From the NCBI GenBank assembly GCA_001725355.1, contig MEGD01000015.1, positions 1 to 52,612 on the forward strand: a stretch of 52,612 nucleotides of DNA. Direction: 5' to 3'. Position numbers and translations under genes: made by a program. Below, in pieces: positions 14,229 to 22,731 of this stretch (position 1 is its first letter; each line of letters opens with the position of its first letter). Source of the DNA: Novosphingobium sp. SCN 66-18 (GTDB lineage: Bacteria > Pseudomonadota > Alphaproteobacteria > Sphingomonadales > Sphingomonadaceae). The notes beneath the pieces are model-generated. The model searched no databases. It saw nothing but the letters and a program-made list of their open reading frames with translations, and had not been told where the DNA came from.

Positions 14229-15425
14229 TCAGGGCAGATCAGAAAGATAACCCTTCAGGTTAGCTGGATCGAACACACCTCCATCGAAAAAGCGATTGCT
14301 TTCGAGCGTCATCGCCCCCTGCTGCGTGCCGACCACGGTCGTTCCGGCAAGGCTGCCTTCAACCTTTGAACTTGCCCCAGGCAAGGGCTCCGCACTTCCG
14401 GTCAATGCGCTGCGATAGACGTCCGGCCGGAAAACCCGCGCGGCCTTCCGGGCATCGTCCGGATCGAATCCCGAGAGATCCCAACGAACCATTTGGGTGT
14501 AAAGCCATTCGGCCTGGCTGACCCACGGGAAGTTTGCCGCCTCGCGATACTGGAACATGAAATCGGGGTACGGCACCGGCTCGCCGCCCATTGAAAGCAG
14601 CAGCCGGTCCGAGATGGCGCGCTTGATCAGGTGCGCATCACCGCCCACGTATTCTTGGCGGGCCAGGATGGCGGCGTTCTCGTCCCAGTTGGCCGGATCG
14701 ATAAAATGACGCGCGGCCGCGACCAGGGCGCGCACCAGCGCCTCGGTCTCTGGCCTGCGGCTTTCAAGCACCGATTCACGCAGGGCCAGGACCTTTTCCA
14801 CCCCGCGACGCCAAATCTGCGCCGTAGCAAGAACGATCCGCCCCGCGCCACGCTCGACTGCCACGGAGTTCCACGGTTCGCCCACGCAGATCGCATCGAC
14901 CTCTCCTGCCTCCAGCGCGTCGGCGCAGAACGGCGGCGCGACGGTAGCGATTTCCACGTCCGCATCAGGCCGCACACCGCAGGCGGCGAGCCAGTATCGC
15001 AGCATGTAGTTGTGGCTGGAATAGCGATGAACCACGCCGAAGCGCAGGCGTTGGCCTTCGGCGACCACCGCCTTCAGCCGAGCCCCCGCGTCCATCGGGT
15101 CTGCCAGCGCGCCTTCGGGCGCGAGCCTGTCGGCCAGCCACGGCCGCATGGTGATGGCATTGCCGTTCAGCCCCAGAACGAACGGCACGGACAAGGGGTG
15201 CGCCTTCCGCCCGCGCCCCAGCGTTGTCGCCAGTGCAAGCGGAGCGACCATGTGCGCGGCATCGGTGTGGCCATAGAGCAGGCGGTCGAGCACCGTGGCC
15301 CAGCTCATATCCTTGACCAGACTGATCCGCAGGCCTTCCGCAGCCGCGAAGCCGTGCTCAAGAGCAAGGATTGGCAGGGCCGCATCCACGAGCGGCAGGA
15401 AGCCGATGGTCATATCGGGGCGCAT
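14229..15425 (-). CDS. nasS: Nitrate/nitrite-sensing regulatory protein NasS
   Basis: 398 aa NrtA/CmpA-like solute-binding-fold protein without a signal peptide, the cytoplasmic sensor that holds NasT inactive until nitrate or nitrite binds. Family motifs GFLPLVDAALPILALEHGFAA near the start, FCADALEAGEVDAICVGEPWN near residue 165 and FMFQYREAANFPW near 290 are clear. ATG 15423-15425 overlaps the nasT stop (TGATG), so the two are translationally coupled; an alternative ATG lies 12 nt further in (MTIGFLP). The C-terminus ends just before the second ANTAR leader. Confidence 0.92.
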   Translation of the reverse strand: MRPDMTIGFLPLVDAALPILALEHGFAAAEGLRISLVKDMSWATVLDRLLYGHTDAAHMVAPLALATTLGRGRKAHPLSVPFVLGLNGNAITMRPWLADRLAPEGALADPMDAGARLKAVVAEGQRLRFGVVHRYSSHNYMLRYWLAACGVRPDADVEIATVAPPFCADALEAGEVDAICVGEPWNSVAVERGAGRIVLATAQIWRRGVEKVLALRESVLESRRPETEALVRALVAAARHFIDPANWDENAAILARQEYVGGDAHLIKRAISDRLLLSMGGEPVPYPDFMFQYREAANFPWVSQAEWLYTQMVRWDLSGFDPDDARKAARVFRPDVYRSALTGSAEPLPGASSKVEGSLAGTTVVGTQQGAMTLESNRFFDGGVFDPANLKGYLSDLP

Positions 15426-16003
15426 CAGGAACCTCCCATCAGCTTGTGCGCTGTCACCACCGCTTCGGCAATCTCGGCGATCCGTTTGCCTTCGTTCATC
15501 GCGGCCTTGCGCAGTTCGGCGTAAGCCTGCGGCTCGGCAAGGCCGCGGCTGTCCATCAGGATCCGCTTGGCCCTGTCGACGCTCTCGCGCTCGGCCAGCT
15601 TGTTCTGCGCGGCGGCAAGGTCGGACTGCAGCCGCGCGAAGGCATTGAAGCGGCGAACGGCAAGGTCGAGAATCGGCCGTATGCGGTGCGAGGCAAGCCC
15701 ATCGACCACATAGGAGGAGACCCCGGCATCGATCGAGGCGGCGATGGCCTCGTCGTCGCTCTCGTCCACGAACATCGCGATGGGGCGATCGAGCGCGCGA
15801 CTGACCGCGAAATATTCCTCCAGTACGTCGCGCGAAGGATTGCCGAGGTCCATCAGCACGATGTCCGGATCGATCTCGGCAATCCGGGCGACCAGCCCCC
15901 GTCGCTCGGAAACGACGAAGAGCTCGCAATCGTCGAGCGCGGCAAGACCCTCGCCAATGACGGCGGCACGGGAAGCCCTTTCATCGACGATGGCGATGCG
16001 CAT
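15425..16003 (-). CDS. nasT: ANTAR-domain antiterminator NasT
   Basis: 192 aa RNA-binding response regulator. The N-terminal receiver-like domain begins MRIAIVDE and contains DIVLMDLGNPSRD (phosphoacceptor-equivalent Asp in VLMDLG). A coiled linker (LQSDLAAAQNKLAERE) precedes the C-terminal ANTAR domain with RAKRILMDSRGL, EPQAYAELRKAAM and RIAEIAEAVV. NasT binds paired hexaloop hairpins and blocks terminators; both predicted targets are in this window. ATG 16001-16003 is chosen because the receiver fold starts there; a longer frame reaches 16102 without family support. Confidence 0.93.
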   Translation of the reverse strand: MRIAIVDERASRAAVIGEGLAALDDCELFVVSERRGLVARIAEIDPDIVLMDLGNPSRDVLEEYFAVSRALDRPIAMFVDESDDEAIAASIDAGVSSYVVDGLASHRIRPILDLAVRRFNAFARLQSDLAAAQNKLAERESVDRAKRILMDSRGLAEPQAYAELRKAAMNEGKRIAEIAEAVVTAHKLMGGS

Positions 16004-16361
16004 TGCTCTTATTGCACCGCAGCATGGGCGCGTTGCAATCGTAAAAGCAAGGGGACTGTCCATCCTCCTGAAATGGCTTGAGATACCCTCTGCCCAACGC
16101 ACCCGAACAACGCGCTATTCCGCGTCGCGACCAGTTGTCCTGCTTTCCTTCGAAAGCTGGCAGGAAGCTGCTGAGAGCCTTTCGTGTCCTGGCGCCCGTA
16201 TATTCCGTTGCAGTTATACACATTCGCGAGGCCAGATGGCACGCCATGCGGGCCTTGAGCAACTCTACCGGTTCGGGCCGCGTGAAGGCAAAGTTGTCCG
16301 GTATATCCAGGCAGAGACACCCCCCGGGCAGGCATCGTGGCGATTGGAAGCGATGGAGGGG
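16004..16361. other. Non-coding gap between nasT and an SDR gene
   Basis: About 360 nt without a supportable gene on either strand. It should hold the nasTS promoter. A sigma-54-like TGGACA...TTGC sequence on the minus strand at about 16047-16062 has the wrong -24/-12 spacing and is not called. No repeat, tRNA or attachment site is seen. Confidence 0.4.
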
Positions 16362-17264
16362 TCAGGCGCCTTCGAGCCTCGAATAGTCCATCGCGGCAAG
16401 ATCCGTGAGCAAGTCGGGGCCGGTGGGTTCCCATCCAAGCCGCGCCCGCGTCCAGGCGTTCGATGCGCCCATGTCGAGGCCAGCAAATGGCGCCATCCAC
16501 CCAAAGTAATGATCGACGGCCTCGGCTGTGATGGACCGGACCGGCAACCCCGTCCCTTTGCCGATCGCCTCGGCGACGGAACGGGCGGTCACGCCTTCCT
16601 CGCCCGATGCATGATAGCGAGCGCCTGGCTCGCCTTGCTCCAGCGCAAGAACATAAAGCTTTGCCACATCGCTGACATGGGCCGCGGACCAGCGCGTACT
16701 TCCCTCGCCCAGATAGGCCACGGCCCCCGCACGGCGCGCCTGTGCCGCCAGCGGGGTGATCAGCCCGGCTCTCGTTGTATCGTGAACCTGCGGCAGCCGG
16801 ATGGTACGCACGTCGACACCGCGTGCGATCAGCGCCGCGCCGGCCAGCTCTGTTGCTATGCGCGGATTGCCATGCCGTGGGTTGAGAACGTCCTCCATCG
16901 CCAGGCCGCCTTTCAATGGCGCCCCCGAGCCAACGCCCGACGAGATCAGGATGGGCTTGTGCGTTCCTGCGAGCGCCTCCCCCATCGCCGCGATGTTGCG
17001 CGCATCTTTTCTCGTATTCTCGAAGAACGTCTCGAAATTATGGTCGAACGCACAGTGGATCACGGCATCCGCTGCCGCCGCACCGCTGGCGAGTGTTTCG
17101 GGCCGTTCAAGATCGCCGCGATGGACGCCGGCTCCTGCCGCTTCCAGCCGCTGGGCTGCGGCTTCGGAGCGGGCGAGGCCAAGGATCTGGTGCCCCCGGC
17201 CGAGAAGTTCGGGGATGATGTGCGAGCCGATGAAGCCTGTAGCGCCGGTCAAGAATACGCGCAT
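16362..17264 (-). CDS. NAD(P)-dependent epimerase/dehydratase-family oxidoreductase (extended SDR)
   Basis: 300 aa Rossmann protein with the nucleotide loop TGATGFIGS (residues 6-14), DAVIHCAFD near residue 65 and a substrate region RLPQVHDTT. The usual YxxxK motif is not in its standard form (NPRIATELAGAALI occupies the place), as in atypical or SDR-a5-like members. ATG 17262-17264 has AGGAG 7 nt upstream; an in-frame TTG two codons earlier lies too close to it. Divergent from the XRE regulator at 17359 with a shared 94-nt control region, so probably under its control. Substrate unknown. Confidence 0.85.
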   Translation of the reverse strand: MRVFLTGATGFIGSHIIPELLGRGHQILGLARSEAAAQRLEAAGAGVHRGDLERPETLASGAAAADAVIHCAFDHNFETFFENTRKDARNIAAMGEALAGTHKPILISSGVGSGAPLKGGLAMEDVLNPRHGNPRIATELAGAALIARGVDVRTIRLPQVHDTTRAGLITPLAAQARRAGAVAYLGEGSTRWSAAHVSDVAKLYVLALEQGEPGARYHASGEEGVTARSVAEAIGKGTGLPVRSITAEAVDHYFGWMAPFAGLDMGASNAWTRARLGWEPTGPDLLTDLAAMDYSRLEGA

Positions 17265-17313
17265 GGACAATCTCCTGTTTGCCCGACAGCCCTTCTCACC
17301 GGCCCCAAACCTG

Positions 17314-17342
17314 TTAAAGTAGTGATCTTATCATGGTATAAT
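17314..17342 (+). promoter_or_regulatory. Sigma-70-type promoter of the XRE regulator with internal operator
   Basis: TTAAAG (17314-17319) and TATAAT (17337-17342) are separated by exactly 17 nt, with the gene starting 17 nt after the -10 box. The spacer carries the inverted repeat TGAT-ctt-ATCA (17323-17333), well placed for a repressor that would block both this promoter and the divergent SDR gene. Confidence 0.6.
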
Positions 17343-17358
17343 TTGCAACAGGATCGAT

Positions 17359-18195
17359 ATGGCCGGCAATGCAGCCAACGCGCTGGGCACGTATCTGCGG
17401 GATCGCCGCAACCGCCTCGACCCTGCGGCATTCGGCTTGGGCGGTGGGCGGCGACGCACGCCGGGGCTAAGGCGTGAAGAGGTGGCAAGCCGCGCCAATA
17501 TCAGCCCGACATGGTACACTTGGCTGGAGCAGGGGCGTGGCGGGGCGCCATCGCCCGACGTACTGGATCGCATCGCCAAAGGCATGATGCTGACGGAGCC
17601 AGAGCGCGAACATCTGTACATGCTGGCGCTCGGCCGTTTGCCTGAAGCGCGCTATCAACCGGTCGAAGGCATCACCGGCCGCTTGCAGCGCGTGCTCGAC
17701 GGGATGGCACTGAGCCCAGCCATCATCAAGACGGCCATGTGGGACGTCGTCGGGTGGAACCGGGCGGCGGCGTTACTATTGACGGACTATGCCAAACTCC
17801 CGCGCGAAGAGCGCAACATCCTTCGGCTGATGTTCACTTCCAATCGCGTCCGAGCCCGGAACCCGGATTGGGACGGCATGGCGCGCTTTGTCGTTGCCGC
17901 TTTCCGCGCCGACGTGGTGCGGGCAGGCGCCAACTATAGCGGAGCGGTGGCCGATCTGATCGCCGAACTGTCCGATGCCAGTTCAGAATTCAGGGCGCTT
18001 TGGCAAGCCAACGATGTCTTCGCCCACAGTGAGGGCGTCAAGCGCATCCACCACCCCGAGGTGGGCTTGCTGGCGATGGAATTTTCGACATTCGCGGTCG
18101 AAGGGCGACCGGAATTGGGCATGATCGTCTACAACCCTGCTTCACCAGGCGATGCCGAAAGGCTGCGAGCATTGCTGGAAACGCGCGTGGACTGA
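17359..18195 (+). CDS. XRE-family regulator with MmyB-like ligand-binding domain
   Basis: 278 aa. The N-terminal helix-turn-helix (residues about 8-80) contains RRTPGLRREEVASRANISPTWY and LEQGRG, the signature of the MmyB-type XRE group. The C-terminal 170 residues match the MmyB/PAS-like ligand-binding domain (AMWDVVGWNRAAALLL, RNILRLMFT, FRALWQANDV, HPEVGLLAMEFSTFAV). Such regulators are usually divergent from the short-chain dehydrogenase they control, exactly the arrangement here. The ligand may be a fatty acid in studied homologues; here it is unknown. Confidence 0.92.
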   Translation: MAGNAANALGTYLRDRRNRLDPAAFGLGGGRRRTPGLRREEVASRANISPTWYTWLEQGRGGAPSPDVLDRIAKGMMLTEPEREHLYMLALGRLPEARYQPVEGITGRLQRVLDGMALSPAIIKTAMWDVVGWNRAAALLLTDYAKLPREERNILRLMFTSNRVRARNPDWDGMARFVVAAFRADVVRAGANYSGAVADLIAELSDASSEFRALWQANDVFAHSEGVKRIHHPEVGLLAMEFSTFAVEGRPELGMIVYNPASPGDAERLRALLETRVD

Positions 18196-18407
18196 CGGGT
18201 AAGCGCTGGCCGGCCGAGAGGCTTCGGTGAAAACGGTCGCTCCTACACAGGGGGCGGCGATGGGGACGGAGAAGACAGTCTGCTTCCCGGATGGCCCATC
18301 AACGAAAGCAGACGTCGGTGCATTGACACACGCTCCCGGCCTGGTTCGCCATGAAGATGGCGACGTACACATCTTCCTGCAGCGTCAAAGATGCGCAATC
18401 GAAACAG

Positions 18408-18833
18408 TTACAGCCCGTTTACCCCGCCGGATCGGGAAAATTCGGTCAGAACCAGCTTGAGATTGCGCGAAGCTGCAGCCGCATCTTGGACGTGTTGCTC
18501 GCCAATCCTCAGCAGTTCGCGATCGACGAAAGTCGAATGCCCGGAATAGGCAAGCGACCAGCCCGCAAACAGGCGAGCGCCACTGGTGCCCGCCTCGATT
18601 GTCGTGACGTTCCGGTGGCGAACATCGCGCTTGATGGCTGCCCGCAAGGTCGCCACGCTGTCGGCCGGGCCTTCGATAAGCTGCGCGAAGCGCGATCCGG
18701 AGAAAATCAGCGCGCCTGTCACGTCGAGGCCGGCGTTGCGGCTTCTCGACACGTCCACGATCGCGTCGATGGCTGCTGCCTGCGCATCGGCCGGGAGCGC
18801 GGAAACACTGATATAGAGCCAGGTCGTGAGCAT
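18408..18833 (-). CDS. BLUF-domain blue-light photoreceptor
   Basis: 141 aa single-domain BLUF protein binding FAD. The photocycle residues are present: Tyr7 (LTTWLYIS), Asn33 (RNAGLDVTG) and Gln51 (FAQLIEGP), with ALIFSGSRFAQLIEGP as the family hallmark. No output domain follows, only about 40 residues of C-terminal helix, so it must signal by partner binding. Neighbours are a PilZ protein, a FixJ/FixL-like pair and a photolyase, which suggests a light-response block. It is divergent from the PilZ gene and convergent with the XRE gene. Confidence 0.93.
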   Translation of the reverse strand: MLTTWLYISVSALPADAQAAAIDAIVDVSRSRNAGLDVTGALIFSGSRFAQLIEGPADSVATLRAAIKRDVRHRNVTTIEAGTSGARLFAGWSLAYSGHSTFVDRELLRIGEQHVQDAAAASRNLKLVLTEFSRSGGVNGL

Positions 18834-19005
18834 AGCCTATCACGTCGATCACGGTTTGGTGGGCGCACATAGTCTCCCCGGTTCATCCGGGCAACGGCAA
18901 TCCCCATCCGCTTTATGGTTGCTGAAATATTACCCGCCAACCCCGTAGATTTGTCAGCTACATGCAAGACTTTGTGTCTGCCATCCTCGTCGCAGGAGGA
19001 TGAAC

Positions 19006-19635
19006 ATGATCGGCTCAAATCAGCTAGTCCATCTCGACGAAACCACCGTATCGGACGAAGCGCAGCCGGCGCCCCGCAAACGTCGTCGATCGCCCCGCTT
19101 CCGCACCGTCTTTCGGGTCGCGCGGGTCTCGGCGCGCGACGATCAGGGTCTGGCGCGCATTCAGAACATCTCCGATGAAGGTCTGATGATCACGACGTCG
19201 ATGGAGTTGAGTCCGGGCGACGCCATCCAGATCGACTTGTCGGACGATTGCAGTCTCACCGGGCTTGTCGTGTGGTATGATCGACACCGGTGCGGGGTCC
19301 GACTTCTGCGCCCTGTCAACAGCCCCGCGCTCCTGCGTCAGCTATATGAAGAACGCAGCGTGGGCCATGGTCGCCCGCTTCGCCTGGCACACCGCAAGCC
19401 CGTGGTCGTGGTATCGGAGCAGGGGCACAGTGCGGCCGCCCTGCAAGACATATCGCAGGCTGGCCTGAAGATCTCGCACAAGGGCAATTTCAACCCGGGG
19501 CTTGCCGTCAAAGTCCTGCTCGCGCCCGGCATGGAGCGCAGCGGCGTGGTGCGATGGTCGAAAGATGGTGTCGCGGGCATTGCGCTTACCGAAATCCTGA
19601 GCGTCGAGGAGCTGGGCTCCATGCGCAGCTTCTAA
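19006..19635 (+). CDS. Double PilZ-domain protein (possible c-di-GMP receptor)
   Basis: 209 aa from ATG 19006-19008, which sits 6 nt after a perfect AGGAGG; the ATG at 19000 directly abuts that sequence and is unlikely to be used. The first PilZ unit (about 25-110) has RRSPRFR (an RxxxR-like motif) and NISDEGLMI ([DN]xSxxG). The second (about 120-205) has LAHRKPVVV and DISQAGLKI but lacks a full RxxxR. Thus only the first copy looks able to bind cyclic di-GMP; the second may be structural. Divergent from the BLUF gene. Confidence 0.87.
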   Translation: MIGSNQLVHLDETTVSDEAQPAPRKRRRSPRFRTVFRVARVSARDDQGLARIQNISDEGLMITTSMELSPGDAIQIDLSDDCSLTGLVVWYDRHRCGVRLLRPVNSPALLRQLYEERSVGHGRPLRLAHRKPVVVVSEQGHSAAALQDISQAGLKISHKGNFNPGLAVKVLLAPGMERSGVVRWSKDGVAGIALTEILSVEELGSMRSF

Positions 19636-19650
19636 ACCAGCCCCGCCGCG

Positions 19651-20283
19651 CTACTGGGGCACCCAGCCAGCCTGCACCGCGATGCGGATCGCCTCGGCCA
19701 TCGAACGAACGCCGAGGCGATCCAGCAGATTGCCGCGATGCATCTCTGCCGTCCGCACGCTGATGCCGAGTGCGTATGCGGCCTGCTTGGTGGTTTCGCC
19801 TTGCAGCATGGCCCGAAGAAGGTCGGCCTCGCGGGGCGTCAGTCGTTCGATGCGTTCTCGCGCGTGCTTTCGCGCAAGGTCGAGCGACAACGCCGTCTCC
19901 AGCCCGTCGCTTAACGAGTCCAGCAGCCCGAGCAGGGCAGCCTCCTCAAACGGCTTTTCCAGAAAATCGCGTGCTCCGAGCTTCATGGCGCGCACCGCGC
20001 TTTGGAGATCGCCGTGCGCCGTGATCATGATGATCGGAAATCGCGCTCTCAGTTCCTGGGGAAAATGCTCCAGAAAGCTCAATCCATCGAGATCCGGCAT
20101 ACGGATGTCGACCAGAACGCAGCCGGGATCGAGCCGCGGCGCCTCGTCCAGAAAATCTGCCGCAGCCATGAAGGCGCGAGGTCGATAATTCGAACTGGAA
20201 AGCAGAAATGACGTGGAGCGCCGAACAACTTGGTCGTCATCGATGACGTACACCGCTCGCGCAGGTTGCGCCGTGTCACTCAT
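19651..20283 (-). CDS. FixJ-type two-component response regulator
   Basis: 210 aa. Receiver domain (about 10-125) with the acidic pocket VIDDD and phosphoacceptor Asp59 (VLVDIRMPDLDG), Thr in IIMITAHGD and Lys in FLEKPFEEA. The LuxR-type helix-turn-helix follows (LTPREADLLRAMLQGETTKQ; ISVRTAEMHRGNLLDRLGV), the FixJ/NarL combination. It lies head-to-head with the PAS sensor kinase at 20409 and is its likely partner. Downstream it is convergent with the PilZ gene by 15 nt. Confidence 0.92.
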   Translation of the reverse strand: MSDTAQPARAVYVIDDDQVVRRSTSFLLSSSNYRPRAFMAAADFLDEAPRLDPGCVLVDIRMPDLDGLSFLEHFPQELRARFPIIMITAHGDLQSAVRAMKLGARDFLEKPFEEAALLGLLDSLSDGLETALSLDLARKHARERIERLTPREADLLRAMLQGETTKQAAYALGISVRTAEMHRGNLLDRLGVRSMAEAIRIAVQAGWVPQ

Positions 20284-20408
20284 CGCGCGGCGAGTGGCGC
20301 GCGGGGGAAGCGGTATGGGGATGGTTCATTTGCGCACTAAACAGGGTGACTGCCCGGAAATCCACTCTAAAACCCTCATCATACGAGATTTTTTGAAAGG
20401 GGGTTGCG

Positions 20409-22568
20409 ATGCCCGTCCTGCCGTCATTCCAGCTTTTCGATCACGTGAGCGATGGAGTGCTGGTGCTGAAGCGCGATTGGAGCATCGCCTACTCCAACGC
20501 CAGGGCCGAGGCGTCATTCGGACGACGGGATCTCAAAGGCAAAGTCTTTTCGGAGGTGTTCCCGCACGACCAAGGGAGCGAAATCAGGAAGGTTTGCCAC
20601 AAGGCGTTCGAGACAGGCCAGAGCGAAGCGTGCGAGTTCTTTTCGTATGACCTTCTGGCATGGTTCGAGGTCCGCGCCGTCCCGATGGCGGACGAGCTTG
20701 CGCTCCTGTTTCGCGACATCAGCGAGAAGCGCCTTGACCTCGAACGGGTCGAGGCTCGGCGTCGAGCACTGGATGCCCTGTTCGATCAGGTGTTTCTGGG
20801 CATCATGCAGATGGACTCCACATTGCGCCCGATGCTCGTCAACGATCATCTTTGCTATCTGGCCGGGCGACCGCGGCATGAAATGCTGACATTGCCTCCC
20901 TCGGCGTGGATGGCGCCAGAGGATGCCGCCGTGTTCTCGAGCGCCCTGGCATCGCGCGATGCCGAGCCGACGTGGGAGACGACCGTCCGGCTGGTCAGGC
21001 CCGATGGCACCTTGCGGCATTGCTCGCTGCAACTGTCGCGGGTCATGGGAGACGGTGCACCCGGGCACACCATCGTCGTGCTTAACGACATTACCGAGCA
21101 GCTGGAGGCCGAGCGCAAGGCCTCCGATGCCGCCGCCTTGCTGCGCGCAATCATCGACAGCGCGCAGGATCTGATATTCGTGAAAGACCGTGACGGCCGG
21201 TTCGTCCTGACCAACCGGGAACTCGCCGACTCAACTCCACCGCTCATCGGCGGCAGGGTCGATGAGCATTTCGCCCCGCACTTTGCGGCCGATTACAGCG
21301 CGACCGATGCCGAAGTCATGCGAAGCGGTCGCCCCGCCATCGTGGAGCAGCGTATTCCCCTGAACAGCGGCGAGCGGATGTTCCAGACGATCAAGGTGCC
21401 CTGGCGCAGCGGCGATGAGATCATCGGCGTGATCGGCTTTTCCCGCGACATTACCGCGCGGCTCGATGCCGAGGCGCGGCTTCGCGAACAGGAGGAGCGC
21501 TATCGCTTCGCCGCGCGCGCAACCAAGGATGCAATTTGGGACTGGGATCTTGCAAGCGGTCAGGTCACGTGGAATCCCGCCATTGAGGAGCTGTGCGGCG
21601 ATCGTCCCGGTGCGGAAGCCAACTGGTGGGAAGATCGCATCCATCCGGAGGACCGCGGAAGCGTAACGGACGACATCGAGGCATTCCGGAGATCGGAAGG
21701 CGAAAGGTGGGAGCGTGAATATCGTTTCCGTCGCGCAGACGGCAGTTACGCGCATATATTGGATCGCGGCTTTCTGGTGAGGAATGAAGCCGGCAAGCCG
21801 GTCCGCATGATCGGCGCGATGGTCGATATGAGCGAGCGCGTCGCAGCGTTTGAGCGGCTCAACGAGCTTCAGACAGAGCTGATCCATATGTCGCGCGTGA
21901 GCGCCATGGGCACCATGGCGTCGGCTTTGGCGCATGAATTGAACCAGCCGCTGACCGGCATCGCGAATTATGTCTCCGGAGCCAGACGCCTGCTGCAGGA
22001 GAAAGGGGCAACGGCCATCGAGGCCGTGCTGCCCGTGCTCGCCGACGCCGCCGATGAAGTCGTCAAGACCGGCGAGCTTATCCGCCGGCTCCGCCGCATG
22101 GTTGCTCGCGGCCAGGTCGAGATCCAGATGATCGATCTGGACGCGCTTGTGCGGGACGCGTTGTCCCTCGCCATACCCAACCGCCGCCTTGCCGGGGTTA
22201 CGATCGACATATCGGGCGTCAGTGCTTCAGTGCTGGGTGATCCGATCCAGGTCCAGCAAGTGCTCGTCAATCTCATAAGGAACGCGGTCGAGGCCATGGA
22301 AGATCGACCCGACAAACGCCTGGAACTCTGGTCCGAACGGCTTGAGACGGTCCACCGCCTCTATGTCCGCGACACGGGCGCAGGCATGCCGCCCGACATG
22401 GCCGAACGCTTGTTCACGCCCTTTGCCACGACCAAGCCTGATGGATTGGGGGTCGGGCTGATGATCAGCCGAACCATCCTCGAAGCGCATGGCGGCGCCA
22501 TCAGCATGTTGGAAACCGGCCCTCAGGGAACCACGATGTTTATCGATCTGCCGGCATCGGACGCTTGA
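20409..22568 (+). CDS. Multi-PAS sensor histidine kinase (FixL-like)
   Basis: 719 aa soluble kinase with no membrane segment. Four PAS units can be traced: about 5-115 (FDHVSDGVLVLKRDWSIAYS), 125-235, 240-355 and 360-480 (WDWDLASGQVTWNP, then IHPEDR). The transmitter follows: phosphoacceptor His509 in ALAHELNQPL, N-box NLIRNAVEAM, and DTGAGMPPDMAERLFTPF plus GLGVGLMISR of the ATPase. The fixJ-like gene lies divergent. No haem-PAS histidine is evident, so the sensed signal (flavin, redox or other) is open. A good AGGGGG site precedes the ATG. Confidence 0.92.
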   Translation: MPVLPSFQLFDHVSDGVLVLKRDWSIAYSNARAEASFGRRDLKGKVFSEVFPHDQGSEIRKVCHKAFETGQSEACEFFSYDLLAWFEVRAVPMADELALLFRDISEKRLDLERVEARRRALDALFDQVFLGIMQMDSTLRPMLVNDHLCYLAGRPRHEMLTLPPSAWMAPEDAAVFSSALASRDAEPTWETTVRLVRPDGTLRHCSLQLSRVMGDGAPGHTIVVLNDITEQLEAERKASDAAALLRAIIDSAQDLIFVKDRDGRFVLTNRELADSTPPLIGGRVDEHFAPHFAADYSATDAEVMRSGRPAIVEQRIPLNSGERMFQTIKVPWRSGDEIIGVIGFSRDITARLDAEARLREQEERYRFAARATKDAIWDWDLASGQVTWNPAIEELCGDRPGAEANWWEDRIHPEDRGSVTDDIEAFRRSEGERWEREYRFRRADGSYAHILDRGFLVRNEAGKPVRMIGAMVDMSERVAAFERLNELQTELIHMSRVSAMGTMASALAHELNQPLTGIANYVSGARRLLQEKGATAIEAVLPVLADAADEVVKTGELIRRLRRMVARGQVEIQMIDLDALVRDALSLAIPNRRLAGVTIDISGVSASVLGDPIQVQQVLVNLIRNAVEAMEDRPDKRLELWSERLETVHRLYVRDTGAGMPPDMAERLFTPFATTKPDGLGVGLMISRTILEAHGGAISMLETGPQGTTMFIDLPASDA

Positions 22569-22731
22569 GGCAATTGGTCCTCTCACAGGTTGTATTGTGA
22601 AATGGAGAGCTCTTTTACAGCACCCATCATTCGGGCAGGGCTACGTTTCTCATCCGCTGCAGGGCACGGCATCGCGCAGCTGCCCCAAAAGGCAGGATTG
22701 CAGCGCGTCCCTGCGCGGATAGCAGCTTGCC

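Noticed and set aside
16047-16062. Sigma-54-like promoter upstream of nasT
   Set aside because: The GG-to-GC distance is one base longer than the strict spacing and the -24 box is imperfect.
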